The notes: generated by a model not told the origin, from the sequence alone. A stretch of 64,000 nt of DNA from Anaerolineaceae bacterium (GCA_016841365.1 JAENZI010000007.1:1-64000), one strand, 5' to 3'; positions 39,716-51,088 are shown, numbered from the stretch's first letter. Program-made: numbers and translations.

Positions 39716-42157
39716 TCATGCGCCGATGGTTGCCAAAACCTTCACGCGTGTTTTATCACTGGGCGGGATGAGGGTGCCTTCTACCGTTTCGCCATCCACT
39801 ACGAGGGCAATATTATCGCCTCCGCCTTTGCGCACAACCTCGATCTCATAGGTCGTGCCCCTAAACTTGCGCACGGCGCTGAAGCCTTCCCAATCTGATG
39901 GGAGCACGGGTTCAACCCGCAAGCCGCCATAGTCCGGTCGTATGCCGAGGATGTGCTGCGTGATGGCAACGTAGTTCCAGGCAGCAGTGCCGGTCAGCCA
40001 CGAGTTTTTCGCCTCACCGAAATGATCCGCATCCTTGCCTGCAATCATCTGGGCGTAAACATACGGTTCACACCGGTGCAATTCGCTGAGCGCCTCACGC
40101 TTCGAGGGGTTAATCCGCAAATAGTAATCCAAAGCCTGATCGCCATGCCCAAGAACGGTTTCTGCAATCATGATCCAGGGATTGGTATGGCAAAAGACAC
40201 TGGCGTTTTCTTTATATCCCGGCGGGTAAGAAGAAATTTCACCGAGATGCAAGTAATACTCACGATAAGCCGGCTGCAAAAGAACAACCCCGTGTTCAGT
40301 TGCCAGGTGCTGTTCGACGGATTGCAGCGCTTCCTCCGCCAAGCCTGTTTTGATCCCGATGCCTGCCATACAGCACAAGCCCTGCGGTTCAATAAAAATC
40401 CTTCCCTCCCGGTTGCTTTTCGAACCCACCGGATTGCCGTAATGGTCATAAGCCCTCAAGAACCATTCGCCGTCCCAACCAAAGCGCCGCGTGGTGGCTG
40501 CCATGCCCTCTGCCAGCCCCCTGAGCCTTTTGGCTTCATCGGTCATGCCCAAATGCTGGGTGATATCTGCCAGTTCTTTGGCTGCCATGGTGAACAAGGC
40601 TGCAATCACCACTGACTCTGCAATCTTTCCATCCCGGTTGGTGGTCGTCTGGAAGGATTCGCCGGGTTTATCCGAGAATGTGTTCAGGTTCAGGCAGTCA
40701 TTCCAATCCGCCCGTCCAATCAATGGCAGCCCATGCGGACCGATGTTATCCAATGTGTATTGCACCGCGCGTTCAAGGTGCGCCAGAAGGCTCGCTTCTG
40801 AGCCAGGTTTGTTTTCATAAGGCACGCGCTCTTCCAAAATTGACCAGTCTGCCGTTTCCTTCAGATAGGCTGCGGTGCTCAGGATCAGCCAGGCAGGGTC
40901 ATCATTGAAATTGCTCCCCACCGCGTCATTGCCGCGTTTGGTAAGCGGCTGGTACTGATGATAGGCGCCCCCATTCTCAAGTTGGGTTGCCGCAAGGTCT
41001 AAAATACGTTGCCGTGCCCGTTCCGGCACCATCTGCACAAACCCCAGTAAATCCTGGTTCGAATCTCTGAACCCCATTCCCCGCCCAATCCCGGATTCAA
41101 AATATGAAGCAGACCGGGACAGGTTGAAGGTGACCATGCATTGATAAGCGTTCCAGATGTTCACCATCCGGTCTACATGTTTATTGGGAGATTTCACTTG
41201 CATCACACCCAATAGCCCATCCCAAGCCTCTTGCAGAGCAGTAAAGGCATCATCCACCTGGTTCACATTGAGATATTTTTCGATCACAGGGAGTACGGTC
41301 TGCTTGTTGATCGTTTGCGAACCATGGGGAGAGAATTTTGCGTCCGCTGGGTTTTCATGATAGCCAAGCAAAAAAACGATCCGCCGCTTTTCATTCGGGG
41401 CTAACGAGACCTTCAAATGCTGGACACCCACAGGTGACCAGCCCACCCGCAACGAGTTGGATGTCTTCCCAATCTCCACCGCTGCCGGATTCTCCCAACC
41501 CCGATAGGGCTCCAAAAAGGCTTCACGCTGGGTTTCAAACCCCTGTATGGGTTCAGAGCAGGCAAAAAATGCAAAATGATTTCGGCGTTCGCGGTATTCC
41601 GTCTTGTGAAATATGACTGAACTTTCCACCTCAAGCTCACCAATGTTCAGGTTTCGCTGGAAGTTGGTCGCATCATCATGCGCTTCCCACAAGCAAAACT
41701 CTACACAAGAGAAGACAGAAATCTCCCGATTGAGGTCAGTTTCGTTTTCGATGGTCAGATCCCAAATTTCAAGCGTTTCTCCTGGGGGGACAAAATAGCG
41801 GATATCCGCCCGAATACCCTGATAGGCTGAACCAATGACGCTATATCCCATGCCATGACGGCAAACATAGTCCTCCGCCGGATGGCGTGTCGGCATCCAT
41901 GTCGGTGACCAGTAACTGCCGCTTTGGTCATCCCGCAGGTAAATGTAACGCCCCCCCATATCGGGGGGGACGTTGTTGTAGCGGTGGCGGATCAACCGCC
42001 GCAACCGGGCGTCCTGGAAAAAAGAGTAACCGCCAGCCGTGTTCGAGATCAGCCCAAAATAATCCTGCATACCTAAATAGTTGATCCAGGGCAAAGGTGT
42101 GTCAGGTCGGGTGATCACATATTCACGGTTATTATCATCAAAATACCCAAATTGCAT
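39716..42157 (-). CDS. cellobiose phosphorylase (GH94)
   Basis: An 813-residue GH94 enzyme very like characterised clostridial cellobiose phosphorylases: MQFGYFDDNNREYVITRPDT at the start, the catalytic Asp in GRADWNDCLNLN, followed by the SFQTTTNRDGKIAESV segment of that subgroup. It would split cellobiose into glucose-1-phosphate and glucose in the cytoplasm, saving one ATP relative to hydrolysis. It lies 84 nt upstream of the second GH94 gene and 48 nt downstream of the GH3 gene. The nearest purine-rich site (GGAGG) is about 12 nt before the ATG, longer than ideal. Confidence 0.92.
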   Translation of the reverse strand: MQFGYFDDNNREYVITRPDTPLPWINYLGMQDYFGLISNTAGGYSFFQDARLRRLIRHRYNNVPPDMGGRYIYLRDDQSGSYWSPTWMPTRHPAEDYVCRHGMGYSVIGSAYQGIRADIRYFVPPGETLEIWDLTIENETDLNREISVFSCVEFCLWEAHDDATNFQRNLNIGELEVESSVIFHKTEYRERRNHFAFFACSEPIQGFETQREAFLEPYRGWENPAAVEIGKTSNSLRVGWSPVGVQHLKVSLAPNEKRRIVFLLGYHENPADAKFSPHGSQTINKQTVLPVIEKYLNVNQVDDAFTALQEAWDGLLGVMQVKSPNKHVDRMVNIWNAYQCMVTFNLSRSASYFESGIGRGMGFRDSNQDLLGFVQMVPERARQRILDLAATQLENGGAYHQYQPLTKRGNDAVGSNFNDDPAWLILSTAAYLKETADWSILEERVPYENKPGSEASLLAHLERAVQYTLDNIGPHGLPLIGRADWNDCLNLNTFSDKPGESFQTTTNRDGKIAESVVIAALFTMAAKELADITQHLGMTDEAKRLRGLAEGMAATTRRFGWDGEWFLRAYDHYGNPVGSKSNREGRIFIEPQGLCCMAGIGIKTGLAEEALQSVEQHLATEHGVVLLQPAYREYYLHLGEISSYPPGYKENASVFCHTNPWIMIAETVLGHGDQALDYYLRINPSKREALSELHRCEPYVYAQMIAGKDADHFGEAKNSWLTGTAAWNYVAITQHILGIRPDYGGLRVEPVLPSDWEGFSAVRKFRGTTYEIEVVRKGGGDNIALVVDGETVEGTLIPPSDKTRVKVLATIGA

Positions 42158-42205
42158 ATTCGCTCAGGCCTCCAACCACATTGAATTTTCGATGTTCAGC
42201 CTATT

Positions 42206-44473
42206 CTATCCTTGTTTGTGTACCTGCTCTAACATCTCATCCACAATCTGATCCACAGGCTTGGGAAAGGCAGATTGATTCCACATCATCACGCTGGCCA
42301 ACGGCATATCGCCGATCATGGCGAGCACATCCAACCCAATGCCCTCCTCGCCACCGCCCATCGTTTCGGCAAATTGTGCCTGGATTTGATCGAACAAGGG
42401 CTTGATCACAGCTGCACCACGCGGATCTAACAGCCATTCCTTAATGGTTGATTCACGGTCAAGCAGGCTCGGCAATTTAAGGGTGGATGTCATGGTTGTG
42501 GTGAGAACATGGCGGATATCTTGCGAGGAGGCACCGATCAAGATGTCAAAATCGCCGTCTTCCGTGATCCATGTGTGATGTTCCGGATGGAAGAAGGCAA
42601 AGGCGCGGAATCCCAGCGGAATTGTCACCGTTTTAGTTTCACCGGGTGCCAGATCAACTTTGGCAAACCCCTTTAATTCTTTGTATGGGCGGGTAAGCGT
42701 GGCTTGATGGTCATGTACATAAACCTGCACGACCTCTTTGCCAGCGACTTTGCCCGTATTGGTGACATCCACCGATACCACCAAACCATCGATATCGTCA
42801 AACTTACCTGCTACCTTGGGATTGCTGTATTCAAAACTGGTATAACTCAGACCGTAACCAAAGGGGAACTGCACCGGCATGTTCTTGGCTTCGTAGTAGC
42901 GATAGCCAACAAAAAAGCCTTCGCCATAGCGGACCTTACCCGCTTCTCCCGGGTAGTTGATGTGTGCAGGTGTATCCTCAAGGGCTAACGGGAATGTCTC
43001 GGCCAATTTACCGCTGGGGTTCACCTTGCCAAACAAAACATCGGCTATTGCACCAGCCCCTGCCTGCCCCATCATCCAGGCTTGCAAGACAGCGCTGACC
43101 TGATCAAGCCAGGGCTGCATGGTGATAGCAGAACCGCTATTCAGGATGACCACCGTCTTTGCCTGCACCTTGGCCACCGCCTGGATCAGGTTGATCTGCT
43201 GCTGGGTTAAGTCCAGATCCGGGCGGTCATAGCCTTCCGATTCTTTCGAGGATGGCAAAGCGATGAACAACAAGGCTACCTCTGCATCTTCAGCAACCTT
43301 CACTGCCTCATCGATCAGTTCCTGGTTCAGCATGTCTTGATCGGTATAGCCCTGTGCAAACACAAGCTCTGCACCGCCAGCGAGTTTCTGTAGTTCATCA
43401 AGCGGATTGTCGAGCTTAATGGGGTTGATGTGCGAACTCCCGCCACCCTGGAAATAGGGCTCATTGGCGGAGTGACCGATCACGGCAATCTGTTTCTGAT
43501 CTTTGAGTGGCAGCAAGCCATCATTTTTGAGCAGCACAATCCCCTCACTGGCAATCTCGTGCGCCAGCTTGTGGTGGGCATCCGGGTCAAATGTCTCATT
43601 GCCAGAGACCTCCTGCGATTTGAAGATAATCTCCAACAGCCGGCGGACAGTTTCGTCTAAAACCTTAACATCGCATTCGCCTGTCTCAACCGCCTGAATC
43701 AAGGCTTTGAGCCGTAGCGGTTGCGGCCCGGGCATTTCAAGATCAAGACCGCCTCTTAGCGCCTTCACCCGGTCATGGACAGCACCCCAGTCAGAAACCA
43801 CGAACCCCTCAAACCCCCACTCCTCCTTCAGAATTTCAACCAGTAATTCGTGATGTTCTGAACAATAGTCGCCATTGAGTTTGTTATAAGCGCACATCAC
43901 CGTCCACGGTTTAGCTTTTTTGACGGCAATCTCAAACGAGCGCAAGTAAATCTCGCGCAGTGTGCGTTCATCCACCTCCGCACTGATCGAAAAACGTTGA
44001 TATTCCTGATTATTAGCCACAAAGTGCTTGAGCGAGGCACCGACGCCCTTCCCCTGCAGCCCTTCGATCAGACTGGCTGCCATTTCGCCAGACAGAACGG
44101 GGTCTTCTGAATAATATTCAAAATTGCGGCCGCAAAGCGGTGTACGCTTAATGTTCGCACCTGGCCCAAGAACCACATCCACATTGAGCGCGTGTGCCTC
44201 TTCAGCTAAGGCGTCACCCATCTTTTTAATGAGTGCCGTATTCCAGGTCGATGCCTGGCAAGATGCCGTCGGGAAACAGGTGGCAGGCACGCTCTTTTGG
44301 GTAATTTCTTGCTCATTTTCTACTTTGCGTAATCCGTGCGGACCGTCAGAAACCCAAATGGATGGAATGCCAAGCCTTTCAACCTCAACCGTCGTCCAGG
44401 CACTGGCACCGATACACAAAGCTGCTTTTTCCTCGAGTGTCATTTGTTCAATCAAGTTATCAATTCTGTTCAT
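42206..44473 (-). CDS. GH3 beta-glucosidase
   Basis: A 755-residue family-3 glycoside hydrolase. The N-terminal TIM-like domain (about 1-280) ends with the nucleophile region GFVVSDWGAVHDR (Asp of SDW), and KHFVANNQEYQR is the conserved substrate-binding segment. The alpha/beta sandwich (about 310-520) and a C-terminal fibronectin-III-like domain (about 560-650) follow; there is no PA14 insert. With no signal peptide, it should act inside the cell on imported beta-gluco-oligosaccharides. GAGG lies just before the start. Confidence 0.94.
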   Translation of the reverse strand: MNRIDNLIEQMTLEEKAALCIGASAWTTVEVERLGIPSIWVSDGPHGLRKVENEQEITQKSVPATCFPTASCQASTWNTALIKKMGDALAEEAHALNVDVVLGPGANIKRTPLCGRNFEYYSEDPVLSGEMAASLIEGLQGKGVGASLKHFVANNQEYQRFSISAEVDERTLREIYLRSFEIAVKKAKPWTVMCAYNKLNGDYCSEHHELLVEILKEEWGFEGFVVSDWGAVHDRVKALRGGLDLEMPGPQPLRLKALIQAVETGECDVKVLDETVRRLLEIIFKSQEVSGNETFDPDAHHKLAHEIASEGIVLLKNDGLLPLKDQKQIAVIGHSANEPYFQGGGSSHINPIKLDNPLDELQKLAGGAELVFAQGYTDQDMLNQELIDEAVKVAEDAEVALLFIALPSSKESEGYDRPDLDLTQQQINLIQAVAKVQAKTVVILNSGSAITMQPWLDQVSAVLQAWMMGQAGAGAIADVLFGKVNPSGKLAETFPLALEDTPAHINYPGEAGKVRYGEGFFVGYRYYEAKNMPVQFPFGYGLSYTSFEYSNPKVAGKFDDIDGLVVSVDVTNTGKVAGKEVVQVYVHDHQATLTRPYKELKGFAKVDLAPGETKTVTIPLGFRAFAFFHPEHHTWITEDGDFDILIGASSQDIRHVLTTTMTSTLKLPSLLDRESTIKEWLLDPRGAAVIKPLFDQIQAQFAETMGGGEEGIGLDVLAMIGDMPLASVMMWNQSAFPKPVDQIVDEMLEQVHKQG

Positions 44474-44614
44474 TTTTTCCTCATGTTTAATAGATATGTT
44501 GTTTTACGGGCAATACCTTCTTGCCAATTAAGGCAGGGGGAAAATCCCCAATTGTGTTCACGAAATCTGTATGTTATTTACCCAATAAATAAGTGCTAAT
44601 CGAGATACCTCAAT

Positions 44615-45427
44615 TTACACCGTCGAAAGATCCCATTCCTCATAAATCTTTGGCACATCACTGATCAGACGCTTCGTGTAAGGTTCTTTCGGGTGCAGGA
44701 TGACCTCGTCCGGCGTCCCGCTTTCAACAAACAGACCCTTCTCCATGATATACACCTTATCGGAAACATAATACGCCAATCCAACATCATGAGTAATAAA
44801 GATCACGGTCATGCCGATCTTATCCCGAAGCTCCATCAGCATATCGAGGATGGTTGCACGGGAGCAGGCGTCAATCATTGATGTGATCTCATCGGCGATC
44901 AGAATTTTTGGGTCAAGCAAAAAGATGCGCGCAATCATCAAACGCTGCATCTGTCCACCTGAAAGCTCAAAGGGATACTTATTGGTCAATTCTTCAAATT
45001 TCAGGTTGACAAAGCTGCAGGCCTCGGTCATCATCTTCACTTTTTCCTTGTGAGGTAGATTCCCGCCGCCGCGCATCCGAATGCAGTCCATCAAAACGCT
45101 ATCGATCTTGTGAAAAATATTGTAGGCCGAGTAAGGGTCCTGGAAGATAGCCTGAATATTCTTCCAATATTCCAGTTTTTTCTTATAGGTGCTGATATCG
45201 CGCAATTGCCCCTGGAAGTAAATTTCACCACCAGTTGGAGCAATCAACCCCAGGATCATCTTGGCAAAAGTCGTCTTCCCGCTGCCCGATTCCCCGACGA
45301 TCGTGATCACTTCACCTTCTTTAAGTTCTATGTCCACGCCAGCTACCGCGAGCGTTTTCTGGCGTCCAAAGCCAAATTCTTTGGTTAACCCGACTGCTTT
45401 AAGTAAAGGTTCCTGTTTATTGGGCAT
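44615..45427 (-). CDS. oligopeptide/oligosaccharide ABC transporter ATPase (OppF-type)
   Basis: A 270-residue ABC ATPase of the OppF/DppF branch: Walker [12 protein letters not shown]-loop [11 protein letters not shown], signature LSGGQMQR, Walker [10 protein letters not shown] and the switch histidine in FITHD. Note ITS where most ATPases have PTS after the Walker B glutamate. It overlaps the OppD-type gene by 11 nt and is the last transporter gene before the GH3 gene (141 nt away). It powers import together with the OppD-type ATPase. Confidence 0.93.
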   Translation of the reverse strand: MPNKQEPLLKAVGLTKEFGFGRQKTLAVAGVDIELKEGEVITIVGESGSGKTTFAKMILGLIAPTGGEIYFQGQLRDISTYKKKLEYWKNIQAIFQDPYSAYNIFHKIDSVLMDCIRMRGGGNLPHKEKVKMMTEACSFVNLKFEELTNKYPFELSGGQMQRLMIARIFLLDPKILIADEITSMIDACSRATILDMLMELRDKIGMTVIFITHDVGLAYYVSDKVYIMEKGLFVESGTPDEVILHPKEPYTKRLISDVPKIYEEWDLSTV

Positions 45428-46427
45428 CTTTATAAAACTCCCTCAACTCTTCTTCCGAGAAAATACAGCGGTATTCACGGCCATCCCCCACCTCAGTCAT
45501 GCCGACTTTGATCACTTTACACTGCGGCACGGCATATTTACAACGCTCGGCAAATCGGCATCCATCCGGTGGGTTTTTCAAGTTAGGCGGTACGCCAGGG
45601 ATGGCGGTCAATTTGACATCCCGTAAGCCCTCTTCTGGCACGATGATCGCGCCCATCAGACCCTTAGCATACGGATGCAGGGGGTCAAACACCGCTTCTT
45701 CGGCATTGGCTTTTTCAACAATCTGCCCAGCATACATGACCATAATGTCATCCGTCACGTTATAAAGCAGCGGCAGCTCGTGGGTAATGAAGATCATGGA
45801 TTTGATGATCTCCGTTTCCATCAGGTCGCGCAGCATCTTGATCACTTTCTTCTGTGAAGTCACATCCAATGCAGAGGAAGGTTCATCTGCGATCAACACT
45901 TTCGGTCCAAGAATCACGGACGTTGCAATCACCGTACGCTGCTTCATCCCACCCGAAAGCTCGACCGGGTACTTCTCCAAGACACTGGCGGGCAGACCAA
46001 GCCGTTCAAAGCGCGTGCGCGCCAGATCGTAAATTTCTTCCTTGGTGGCGTCCGGGTGATGCGCGTGCACCACATCCTCGATAAACCGGATGATCTTCTG
46101 GGTGGGGTTGAGGGCATTCATGGCCGCCTGGGGGATATAAGCGATCTCCTTCCCCAGAATCGATTTACGCACATCATCGGGTTTCATCCCCGAAATGTTC
46201 TGCCCATCAATGATAATTTCGCCGCTGGTATAGTACAGAGGCGGGAAATAATAGCCCATCAGGCTCAACGCCAGAGTCGACTTCCCGCAACCCGACTCTC
46301 CCGCAATTCCCAACGATTTTCCTTCTTCAACGGTCAGTGAAACATGATCCACCGCGTAAACATTTTCCTTGAAACGGGTGATGTACTTTGTCGTTAATTC
46401 TTTTACTTCTAAGATTTTCTTTGCCAT
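45417..46427 (-). CDS. oligopeptide/oligosaccharide ABC transporter ATPase (OppD-type)
   Basis: A 336-residue OppD/DppD-type ABC ATPase: Walker [11 protein letters not shown], signature LSGGMKQR, Walker [13 protein letters not shown], switch histidine in IFITHELP. The C-terminal oligopeptide-transporter extension contains the cysteine cluster [16 protein letters not shown], which in this family binds an Fe-S cluster or metal. It starts 9 nt after the permease stop. Confidence 0.94.
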   Translation of the reverse strand: MAKKILEVKELTTKYITRFKENVYAVDHVSLTVEEGKSLGIAGESGCGKSTLALSLMGYYFPPLYYTSGEIIIDGQNISGMKPDDVRKSILGKEIAYIPQAAMNALNPTQKIIRFIEDVVHAHHPDATKEEIYDLARTRFERLGLPASVLEKYPVELSGGMKQRTVIATSVILGPKVLIADEPSSALDVTSQKKVIKMLRDLMETEIIKSMIFITHELPLLYNVTDDIMVMYAGQIVEKANAEEAVFDPLHPYAKGLMGAIIVPEEGLRDVKLTAIPGVPPNLKNPPDGCRFAERCKYAVPQCKVIKVGMTEVGDGREYRCIFSEEELREFYKDAQ

Positions 46428-46436
46428 AGAATTTGC

Positions 46437-47687
46437 CTACTCTCTCAACGCAGGATTGAACACCTGGTCAAGCCCTGTATTCATCAAGTTCATTGAAAAT
46501 GAAACCAAAGCGATTACAACGATCACAGGAAAGTATGCCCACCATTTTCCCATAATATGCGCGGAATAGATCATCGCCCAATTCATCATCAAGCCCAGTG
46601 TGGGCACATCTGTTGTCTTGGGTCCTAAGCCCAAAATTGACAACCCCGCTTCCGCCAGGATGCCGGATGAGATTTGGAGAATAAACGCCATCACCACATA
46701 GGAAGCGATGTATGGCAAGATATCATGTACGATGATATGTCCGACAGAGTGTCCGGAGAGTTTAGAAAGATTGACATGATCACGATGCCGTAGTGAGATC
46801 ACCTGGGCGCGCACAGCACGAGTAGTCCACACCCATGAAGTGAACCCGATCACCACAGCAACGGTCACAGCGCCGCGCTGCTCTTGCCCAATGCTGTAAG
46901 AGATTAATATCAGCAGCACAATGCTGGGGATGACAGTGAAAAGATTGGTAAAGAACATGATGATGTCATCCACCCATCCGCCAATGTAACCAGCAAGCAA
47001 GCCCAAAGTCAGGCCGATCATTGTGGCGATTGAGCCTGCGATGAAACCGATCTTGAGCGAGGTGCCGGTGGCGGAAACGAGTTCTGTGAGCATATCCCGG
47101 CCAAAGTTATCCGTACCCAGCGGCAATACCCGTACATTAGCCACCTGCCCCACATTGAGATAATTGGTTTGTTCAATGATGCCGGTTGATTCCAGCTCGC
47201 CCGTTTCCTGGTTTTCTGCTGCGAGCACAATCCCTTCAGTCGATAGAAGGCCGGCTAACGACGTGTTTAATCTGCCAAAATATTTTTGACGGGCAGAAGT
47301 CATCCCCGGGAAGCGGATCGAGCGATCGTAATTATTCTCCCATAGCTCAATTAGCTTTTCAGTATCATAAATGTCTATTTCTTCTTCAGGGATGCCAAAA
47401 GATAATAGCCATTCCTGCATATCCAACCGTTCCTGATCGCCCAGTTTACTGGCAATACGTTTCTCAGCAGCATCATCGAGATTCAGGGTGTACTGTTTAG
47501 AATTGACCCCATCATAAACATTGACGTAAATACCGGGTTCAAAAAAGGTTCCCTTCCCAATGATCTCCAAAGGTTCTGCTGTGACAAACAGCGGATAAAA
47601 GATCACAACCAGCAGGATGAACATAAAAATAGAAAAGCCGACTAAGAATTTTGGAGAGTGAAAAATTTCTCTTATGGTGTGTTTCAT
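46437..47687 (-). CDS. ABC transporter permease (OppC-type) with periplasmic insertion
   Basis: A 416-residue OppC/DppC-type permease. Typical members have about 300 residues; the excess is a stretch of about 130 residues (roughly 50-185) between the first transmembrane helix and the conserved [17 protein letters not shown] entry segment. The transport core (about 210-400) shows the EAA-type loop [29 protein letters not shown] lies in front of the ATG. It forms the inner-membrane channel with the OppB-type permease. Confidence 0.93.
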   Translation of the reverse strand: MKHTIREIFHSPKFLVGFSIFMFILLVVIFYPLFVTAEPLEIIGKGTFFEPGIYVNVYDGVNSKQYTLNLDDAAEKRIASKLGDQERLDMQEWLLSFGIPEEEIDIYDTEKLIELWENNYDRSIRFPGMTSARQKYFGRLNTSLAGLLSTEGIVLAAENQETGELESTGIIEQTNYLNVGQVANVRVLPLGTDNFGRDMLTELVSATGTSLKIGFIAGSIATMIGLTLGLLAGYIGGWVDDIIMFFTNLFTVIPSIVLLILISYSIGQEQRGAVTVAVVIGFTSWVWTTRAVRAQVISLRHRDHVNLSKLSGHSVGHIIVHDILPYIASYVVMAFILQISSGILAEAGLSILGLGPKTTDVPTLGLMMNWAMIYSAHIMGKWWAYFPVIVVIALVSFSMNLMNTGLDQVFNPALRE

Positions 47688-47701
47688 GATTATTCCTCCC
47701 C

Positions 47702-48706
47702 TTAATCCGTTTGAGCCGCTTTAATACGGGGATCGATAAAGCCGTATAAAATTTCAATTAAGAATGTGGCTGACAGCACCATCAGGGCGATAATTAAGGT
47801 GACAGCCGAAATAAGCGGGTAATCCTGCCCCATCACCGCGGTTAAGATCGTGGAACCTAACCCTGGATAGCTGAAAATCACCTCAGCCACCAATGCGCCG
47901 CCAATCATGGTCCCAATCGACAAAGCCAGGCCGGTAATTTGGGGGAGCATGGCGTTTCTGAAAACATACTTGATTGTGGTGCGGTCTTTGATTCCTAAAA
48001 ATCGGCTGTATTTAACATAGTCCGCATTCAGCTCATAGATCGCCATGGAGCGCATACCGATTGCCTGGCCGCCGATTGCGATCAAGACAATCGACCAGAA
48101 CGGCAGTTGATAGTGAACGATCACCGACCAAATAAAGCCCCAGCTCAGGTTGGGGATCATATCAAATCCATATCCGCCCGAAGTTGGGAACCACGCCAGT
48201 TTAACCCCAAAGATCACCAGCAGAACAACTGCCATCCCAAAGGCGGGCAAATTGCTGATGAAGATACTGACGGGCATAATGACTTTATCAAATCCTTTTT
48301 TGAGATAGGCAGCTAACGCCCCCAATGTGTTCCCGATCAACCAGCCAAGAATGATCGCGGGGAACTGAAGTGCCACCGTCCACCAAATGGATGATTTTAA
48401 TATATCGGCTACAGGCCGAGGATATTGGCTGAAGGAGAGACCGAAATCTCCTTTAAGGATATTTTGTATGTATATGATAAATTGTTCGTGGATGGGTTTG
48501 TTCGTGCCGAAGAGTTCTGCGTATTGCTGGTAAACCTTTTGGATACCTGCTTGACTTGCCATCCCCTGAACCGTCCTTTGGGTGATGATTGCTACAGGGT
48601 CACCTGGCATTAAGCGGGGCAAAACAAAGTTCAAAACAAATGCGGCTACCAAAGTAATTAAGAACCAGACCAACTTACCACTAAAGTATTTGACGTAGCC
48701 TTTCAA
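47702..48706 (-). CDS. ABC transporter permease (OppB-type)
   Basis: A 334-residue OppB/DppB-type permease with about six transmembrane helices: the first near residues 10-28, the MPGDPVAII motif after it, and the EAA-type loop [20 protein letters not shown] in the second half. The initiation codon is TTG at 48706; AGGAGGTG at the proper distance makes this convincing. It lies 14 nt upstream of the OppC-type gene and 88 nt downstream of the binding-protein gene, with an attenuating terminator in that gap. Confidence 0.93.
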   Translation of the reverse strand: MKGYVKYFSGKLVWFLITLVAAFVLNFVLPRLMPGDPVAIITQRTVQGMASQAGIQKVYQQYAELFGTNKPIHEQFIIYIQNILKGDFGLSFSQYPRPVADILKSSIWWTVALQFPAIILGWLIGNTLGALAAYLKKGFDKVIMPVSIFISNLPAFGMAVVLLVIFGVKLAWFPTSGGYGFDMIPNLSWGFIWSVIVHYQLPFWSIVLIAIGGQAIGMRSMAIYELNADYVKYSRFLGIKDRTTIKYVFRNAMLPQITGLALSIGTMIGGALVAEVIFSYPGLGSTILTAVMGQDYPLISAVTLIIALMVLSATFLIEILYGFIDPRIKAAQTD

Positions 48707-48738
48707 TCAGACACCTCCTCCTCTTGATCAGCGTTATT

Positions 48739-48776
48739 AAAAACCGCCATGTCCTCAGCAAGCTGGGACATGGCGG
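48739..48776 (-). terminator. intra-operon terminator/attenuator after binding protein gene
   Basis: CCGCCATGTCC and GGACATGGCGG form a perfect 11-bp stem, followed on the minus strand by TTTTTAAT. It lies in the 88-nt gap between the binding-protein and OppB-type genes, so it probably lets the binding protein be made in excess over the membrane parts. Confidence 0.8.
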
Positions 48777-48794
48777 CTAAGATTGGATTACGGT

Positions 48795-50747
48795 TTACGG
48801 ATTGACAAGCTCGAGCTCATACAGACCTGCAATGCTGAATCCATCAAGCAGGTTCATCGGCGGGATGTTCCGTCCATCTTCCGCTGAAGGATAATTCGTC
48901 CAAATTGTCTCGTTGACTGTGTAGAATTGGTCTGGGCGATACATCAGGGTGAATGAAGGAATATCGGTCAGGTAGATCTCGGTGGCTTCTGTGTAGAGTT
49001 CAACCAAACGATCCTGGTCGGTCACAGAGGGGATCTCATTAACGATCTCATCGATGCGGGGGTTAATATAGCCACCCCAGTTACCGTTCCAGTTGCCCTG
49101 GGTTTCAGCAAATTGGCCATACATCAACTGGCGGACACGACCCCAAGGTTGGGTTGGGCCAGCGCCGTCACTCCACACCATGAAGATGTCATATTCTTGC
49201 TGATCACCATTGACGAACACGGTCTGATACACACCCCATTCAGGATAAAGGGTTGTGATCTCGATGCCGATCTTTTCGCCAGCAGCGGCCACGATTTCCA
49301 TTGCCGCCTGCCAGTCAGACCAGCCATTGGGGCAGACTGCGTTGTAGGAAAGTTTCTGTCCATCCAGTTCGCGCCATCCGTCACCATCGGTGTCCACAAT
49401 GCCAGCTTCATCCAAAATGGCATTTGCGCCTTCAATATCATTGCCAACCCATTGCAGATCGGCAACAGCTTCCTGATCGTAGAGCGCCTGCTCACCAGCG
49501 GTGGGGTTCATCACGGATCGCGGCACCTGGTCAAAGGTTGGCGACTGGTTGGTCATGGCATTGGCGATGATAGTGTCATAGTCCACGGCATAGGCAATGG
49601 CTTTGCGTACTGCGATGTTATCCAAGCCGAAGGATTCAAGATTGAAATAGGCGGTCGGGAGGCTGGCTGTCAGGCCATAGGGTGCCTCTTCCATCCAGGT
49701 CGAAATCGGAAGGTTATCCACCAACCACAGATCCTGAACATTGGCATTGAATTGCTGGCTGACATCCACTTCACCCGCTTTCAGAGCGAGGAAGCCTGCA
49801 TTGTTGTCTGCGTAAATAGTGTGCGCCAGATACTTCGGCACAGGCAAGGCACCCCACATGGAAGCATCCTGGCCCCAATAGTTATCGTCACGAATGTAAA
49901 CGACCTTTTGATCGTCATCATAGAACTTCGTGTAAGGTCCTGATGATACGAAATCTAAAGCGGGGTCTTCCTTCAAAGCGGTTGCATCATTACCGGCGCG
50001 CGCTTCCAGGATTTCGGTCCAGGCTTTTTGCACAACATATTCACTGCTTACATAGGCTTTCAGGAGCAGGGGGTTAATCGCATTGCCATCTTCATCCAGT
50101 TTAGCTTTAACAACAACGGTTTTGTCATCCATGGCTTCCACGTTGTCAATATAATCCCCATAACCAACGCCTGCGGTGGTCTCATATTTTACATGGGTCG
50201 CCCAGGTGTAAGCCACATCTTCGGCGGTCACCGGTGTGCCATCGCTCCACATCGCGGCATCCTTAAGCGTGAAGGTGATCTCGGTCATGTCATCATTCCA
50301 TGTCCAGGGACCATCCGCCAGCAATGGAATCTGCTCGCCGTTGATCATGTTATACATATAGGGTGTCTCAAAGATCGGAACACGTGCGTTACTGCCTGCG
50401 GCAATACCCATGGCATTGTTGTTGGCTGAGGAATAGGGATTCCAGCCCACAACTGCACTCCACTGCAGACCAGCGATATACACGGTTTCTTCACGTGGAA
50501 GTGAAGCAGCCACTTCAGCCGGGTCAAGGTCAGGGCCTGCGGCTGCCGCTTCTTCTGTTTCCTCAGCAACCTCTTCTTCGACCTCTTCTGCAACTTCTTC
50601 TTCGACCTCTTCCACAGCTTCTTCTACTTCTTCAGCAACTTCTTCAACGGCTTCCTGAACAGCTTCTTGTGTTTCAGGTTGGCAAGCCGCCAGGAACATG
50701 CTGAGGATGAGCACCAGGCTCAAAATTAACAAAATTCTTTTTTTCAT
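48795..50747 (-). CDS. family 5 solute-binding lipoprotein
   Basis: A 650-residue ABC solute-binding protein of family 5 (SBP_bac_5, as in OppA/DppA and the cellobiose-binding CbtA-type proteins of hyperthermophiles). Signal peptide with lipobox LAAC (Cys22), then an extreme Glu/Val/Ala-rich stretch (about 23-71), then the binding domain with [16 protein letters not shown] and the [10 protein letters not shown] motif. The ATG at 50747 has AAAGGAG 7 nt upstream. It is the first gene of the transport run, with a LacI-type operator at its promoter. Association with GH3 and GH94 genes suggests a beta-gluco-oligosaccharide ligand rather than peptides. Confidence 0.94.
   Translation of the reverse strand: MKKRILLILSLVLILSMFLAACQPETQEAVQEAVEEVAEEVEEAVEEVEEEVAEEVEEEVAEETEEAAAAGPDLDPAEVAASLPREETVYIAGLQWSAVVGWNPYSSANNNAMGIAAGSNARVPIFETPYMYNMINGEQIPLLADGPWTWNDDMTEITFTLKDAAMWSDGTPVTAEDVAYTWATHVKYETTAGVGYGDYIDNVEAMDDKTVVVKAKLDEDGNAINPLLLKAYVSSEYVVQKAWTEILEARAGNDATALKEDPALDFVSSGPYTKFYDDDQKVVYIRDDNYWGQDASMWGALPVPKYLAHTIYADNNAGFLALKAGEVDVSQQFNANVQDLWLVDNLPISTWMEEAPYGLTASLPTAYFNLESFGLDNIAVRKAIAYAVDYDTIIANAMTNQSPTFDQVPRSVMNPTAGEQALYDQEAVADLQWVGNDIEGANAILDEAGIVDTDGDGWRELDGQKLSYNAVCPNGWSDWQAAMEIVAAAGEKIGIEITTLYPEWGVYQTVFVNGDQQEYDIFMVWSDGAGPTQPWGRVRQLMYGQFAETQGNWNGNWGGYINPRIDEIVNEIPSVTDQDRLVELYTEATEIYLTDIPSFTLMYRPDQFYTVNETIWTNYPSAEDGRNIPPMNLLDGFSIAGLYELELVNP
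50535..50681 (-). repeat. Glu-rich low-complexity linker coding repeat
   Basis: The DNA encoding residues 23-71 of the binding protein is built from imperfect repeats of GAAGAAGTTGAAGAA-like units (seen as CTTCTTCGACCTCTTCT on the plus strand). It encodes [10 protein letters not shown] repeats between the lipid anchor and the binding domain, with net charge near -30. Confidence 0.8.
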
Positions 50748-50973
50748 CACTTTTCTCCTTTAAGATGATTGGTTTTGACCATCTGCTGAAATATCCTTAC
50801 GAATATCTCAGGGTTAAAAAAAGGAACAGCTTAACGAACAGGGTTTATTGATCCCTAAACACCTCCTTTTATTTGAAGCAGATTCTGAATTATGAACAAT
50901 GGTGAATATTTGCGGATGTTTGGACAGGATAAATCATGGTTTTTGGTATCGCTCCCAATTTTGGAAACGTCAG

Positions 50974-50987
50974 TTTGTGTACTCACC
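50974..50987 (+). promoter_or_regulatory. 14-bp element shared with lacI leader (copy 1)
   Basis: TTTGTGTACTCACC, an exact match to 52276-52289; both copies are followed by an A-rich stretch and TAACCA. It contains an imperfect dyad (GTG-TACT-CAC). This copy lies in the leader of the binding-protein transcript, where it is read as the reverse complement. Confidence 0.5.
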
Positions 50988-51088
50988 CAAAAATAACCAA
51001 CTTCATCCATTGAAATGTCATCTCTCCGCTAAAGAACCGGGCCTTTTTAACATAAAACTGACTCAAATCAAGGCGATAGAACAGAAAG

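Noticed and set aside
42214-42224. Further partial copy of the TTTGTGTAC element
   Set aside because: Only about nine bases match and they lie inside the GH3 coding region, encoding its C-terminus.
44551-44566. TTGTGTTCACGAAA upstream of the GH3 gene as a third copy of the leader element
   Set aside because: It aligns to the 14-bp element only with a two-base deletion and lacks the following TAACCA; similarity is too weak to claim.
49113-49943. 276-codon frame opposite the binding-protein gene
   Set aside because: It lies antisense to a well-supported family-5 binding protein; long antisense frames are expected with this codon usage. The same holds for the frames at 24272-24889 and 39953-40615.
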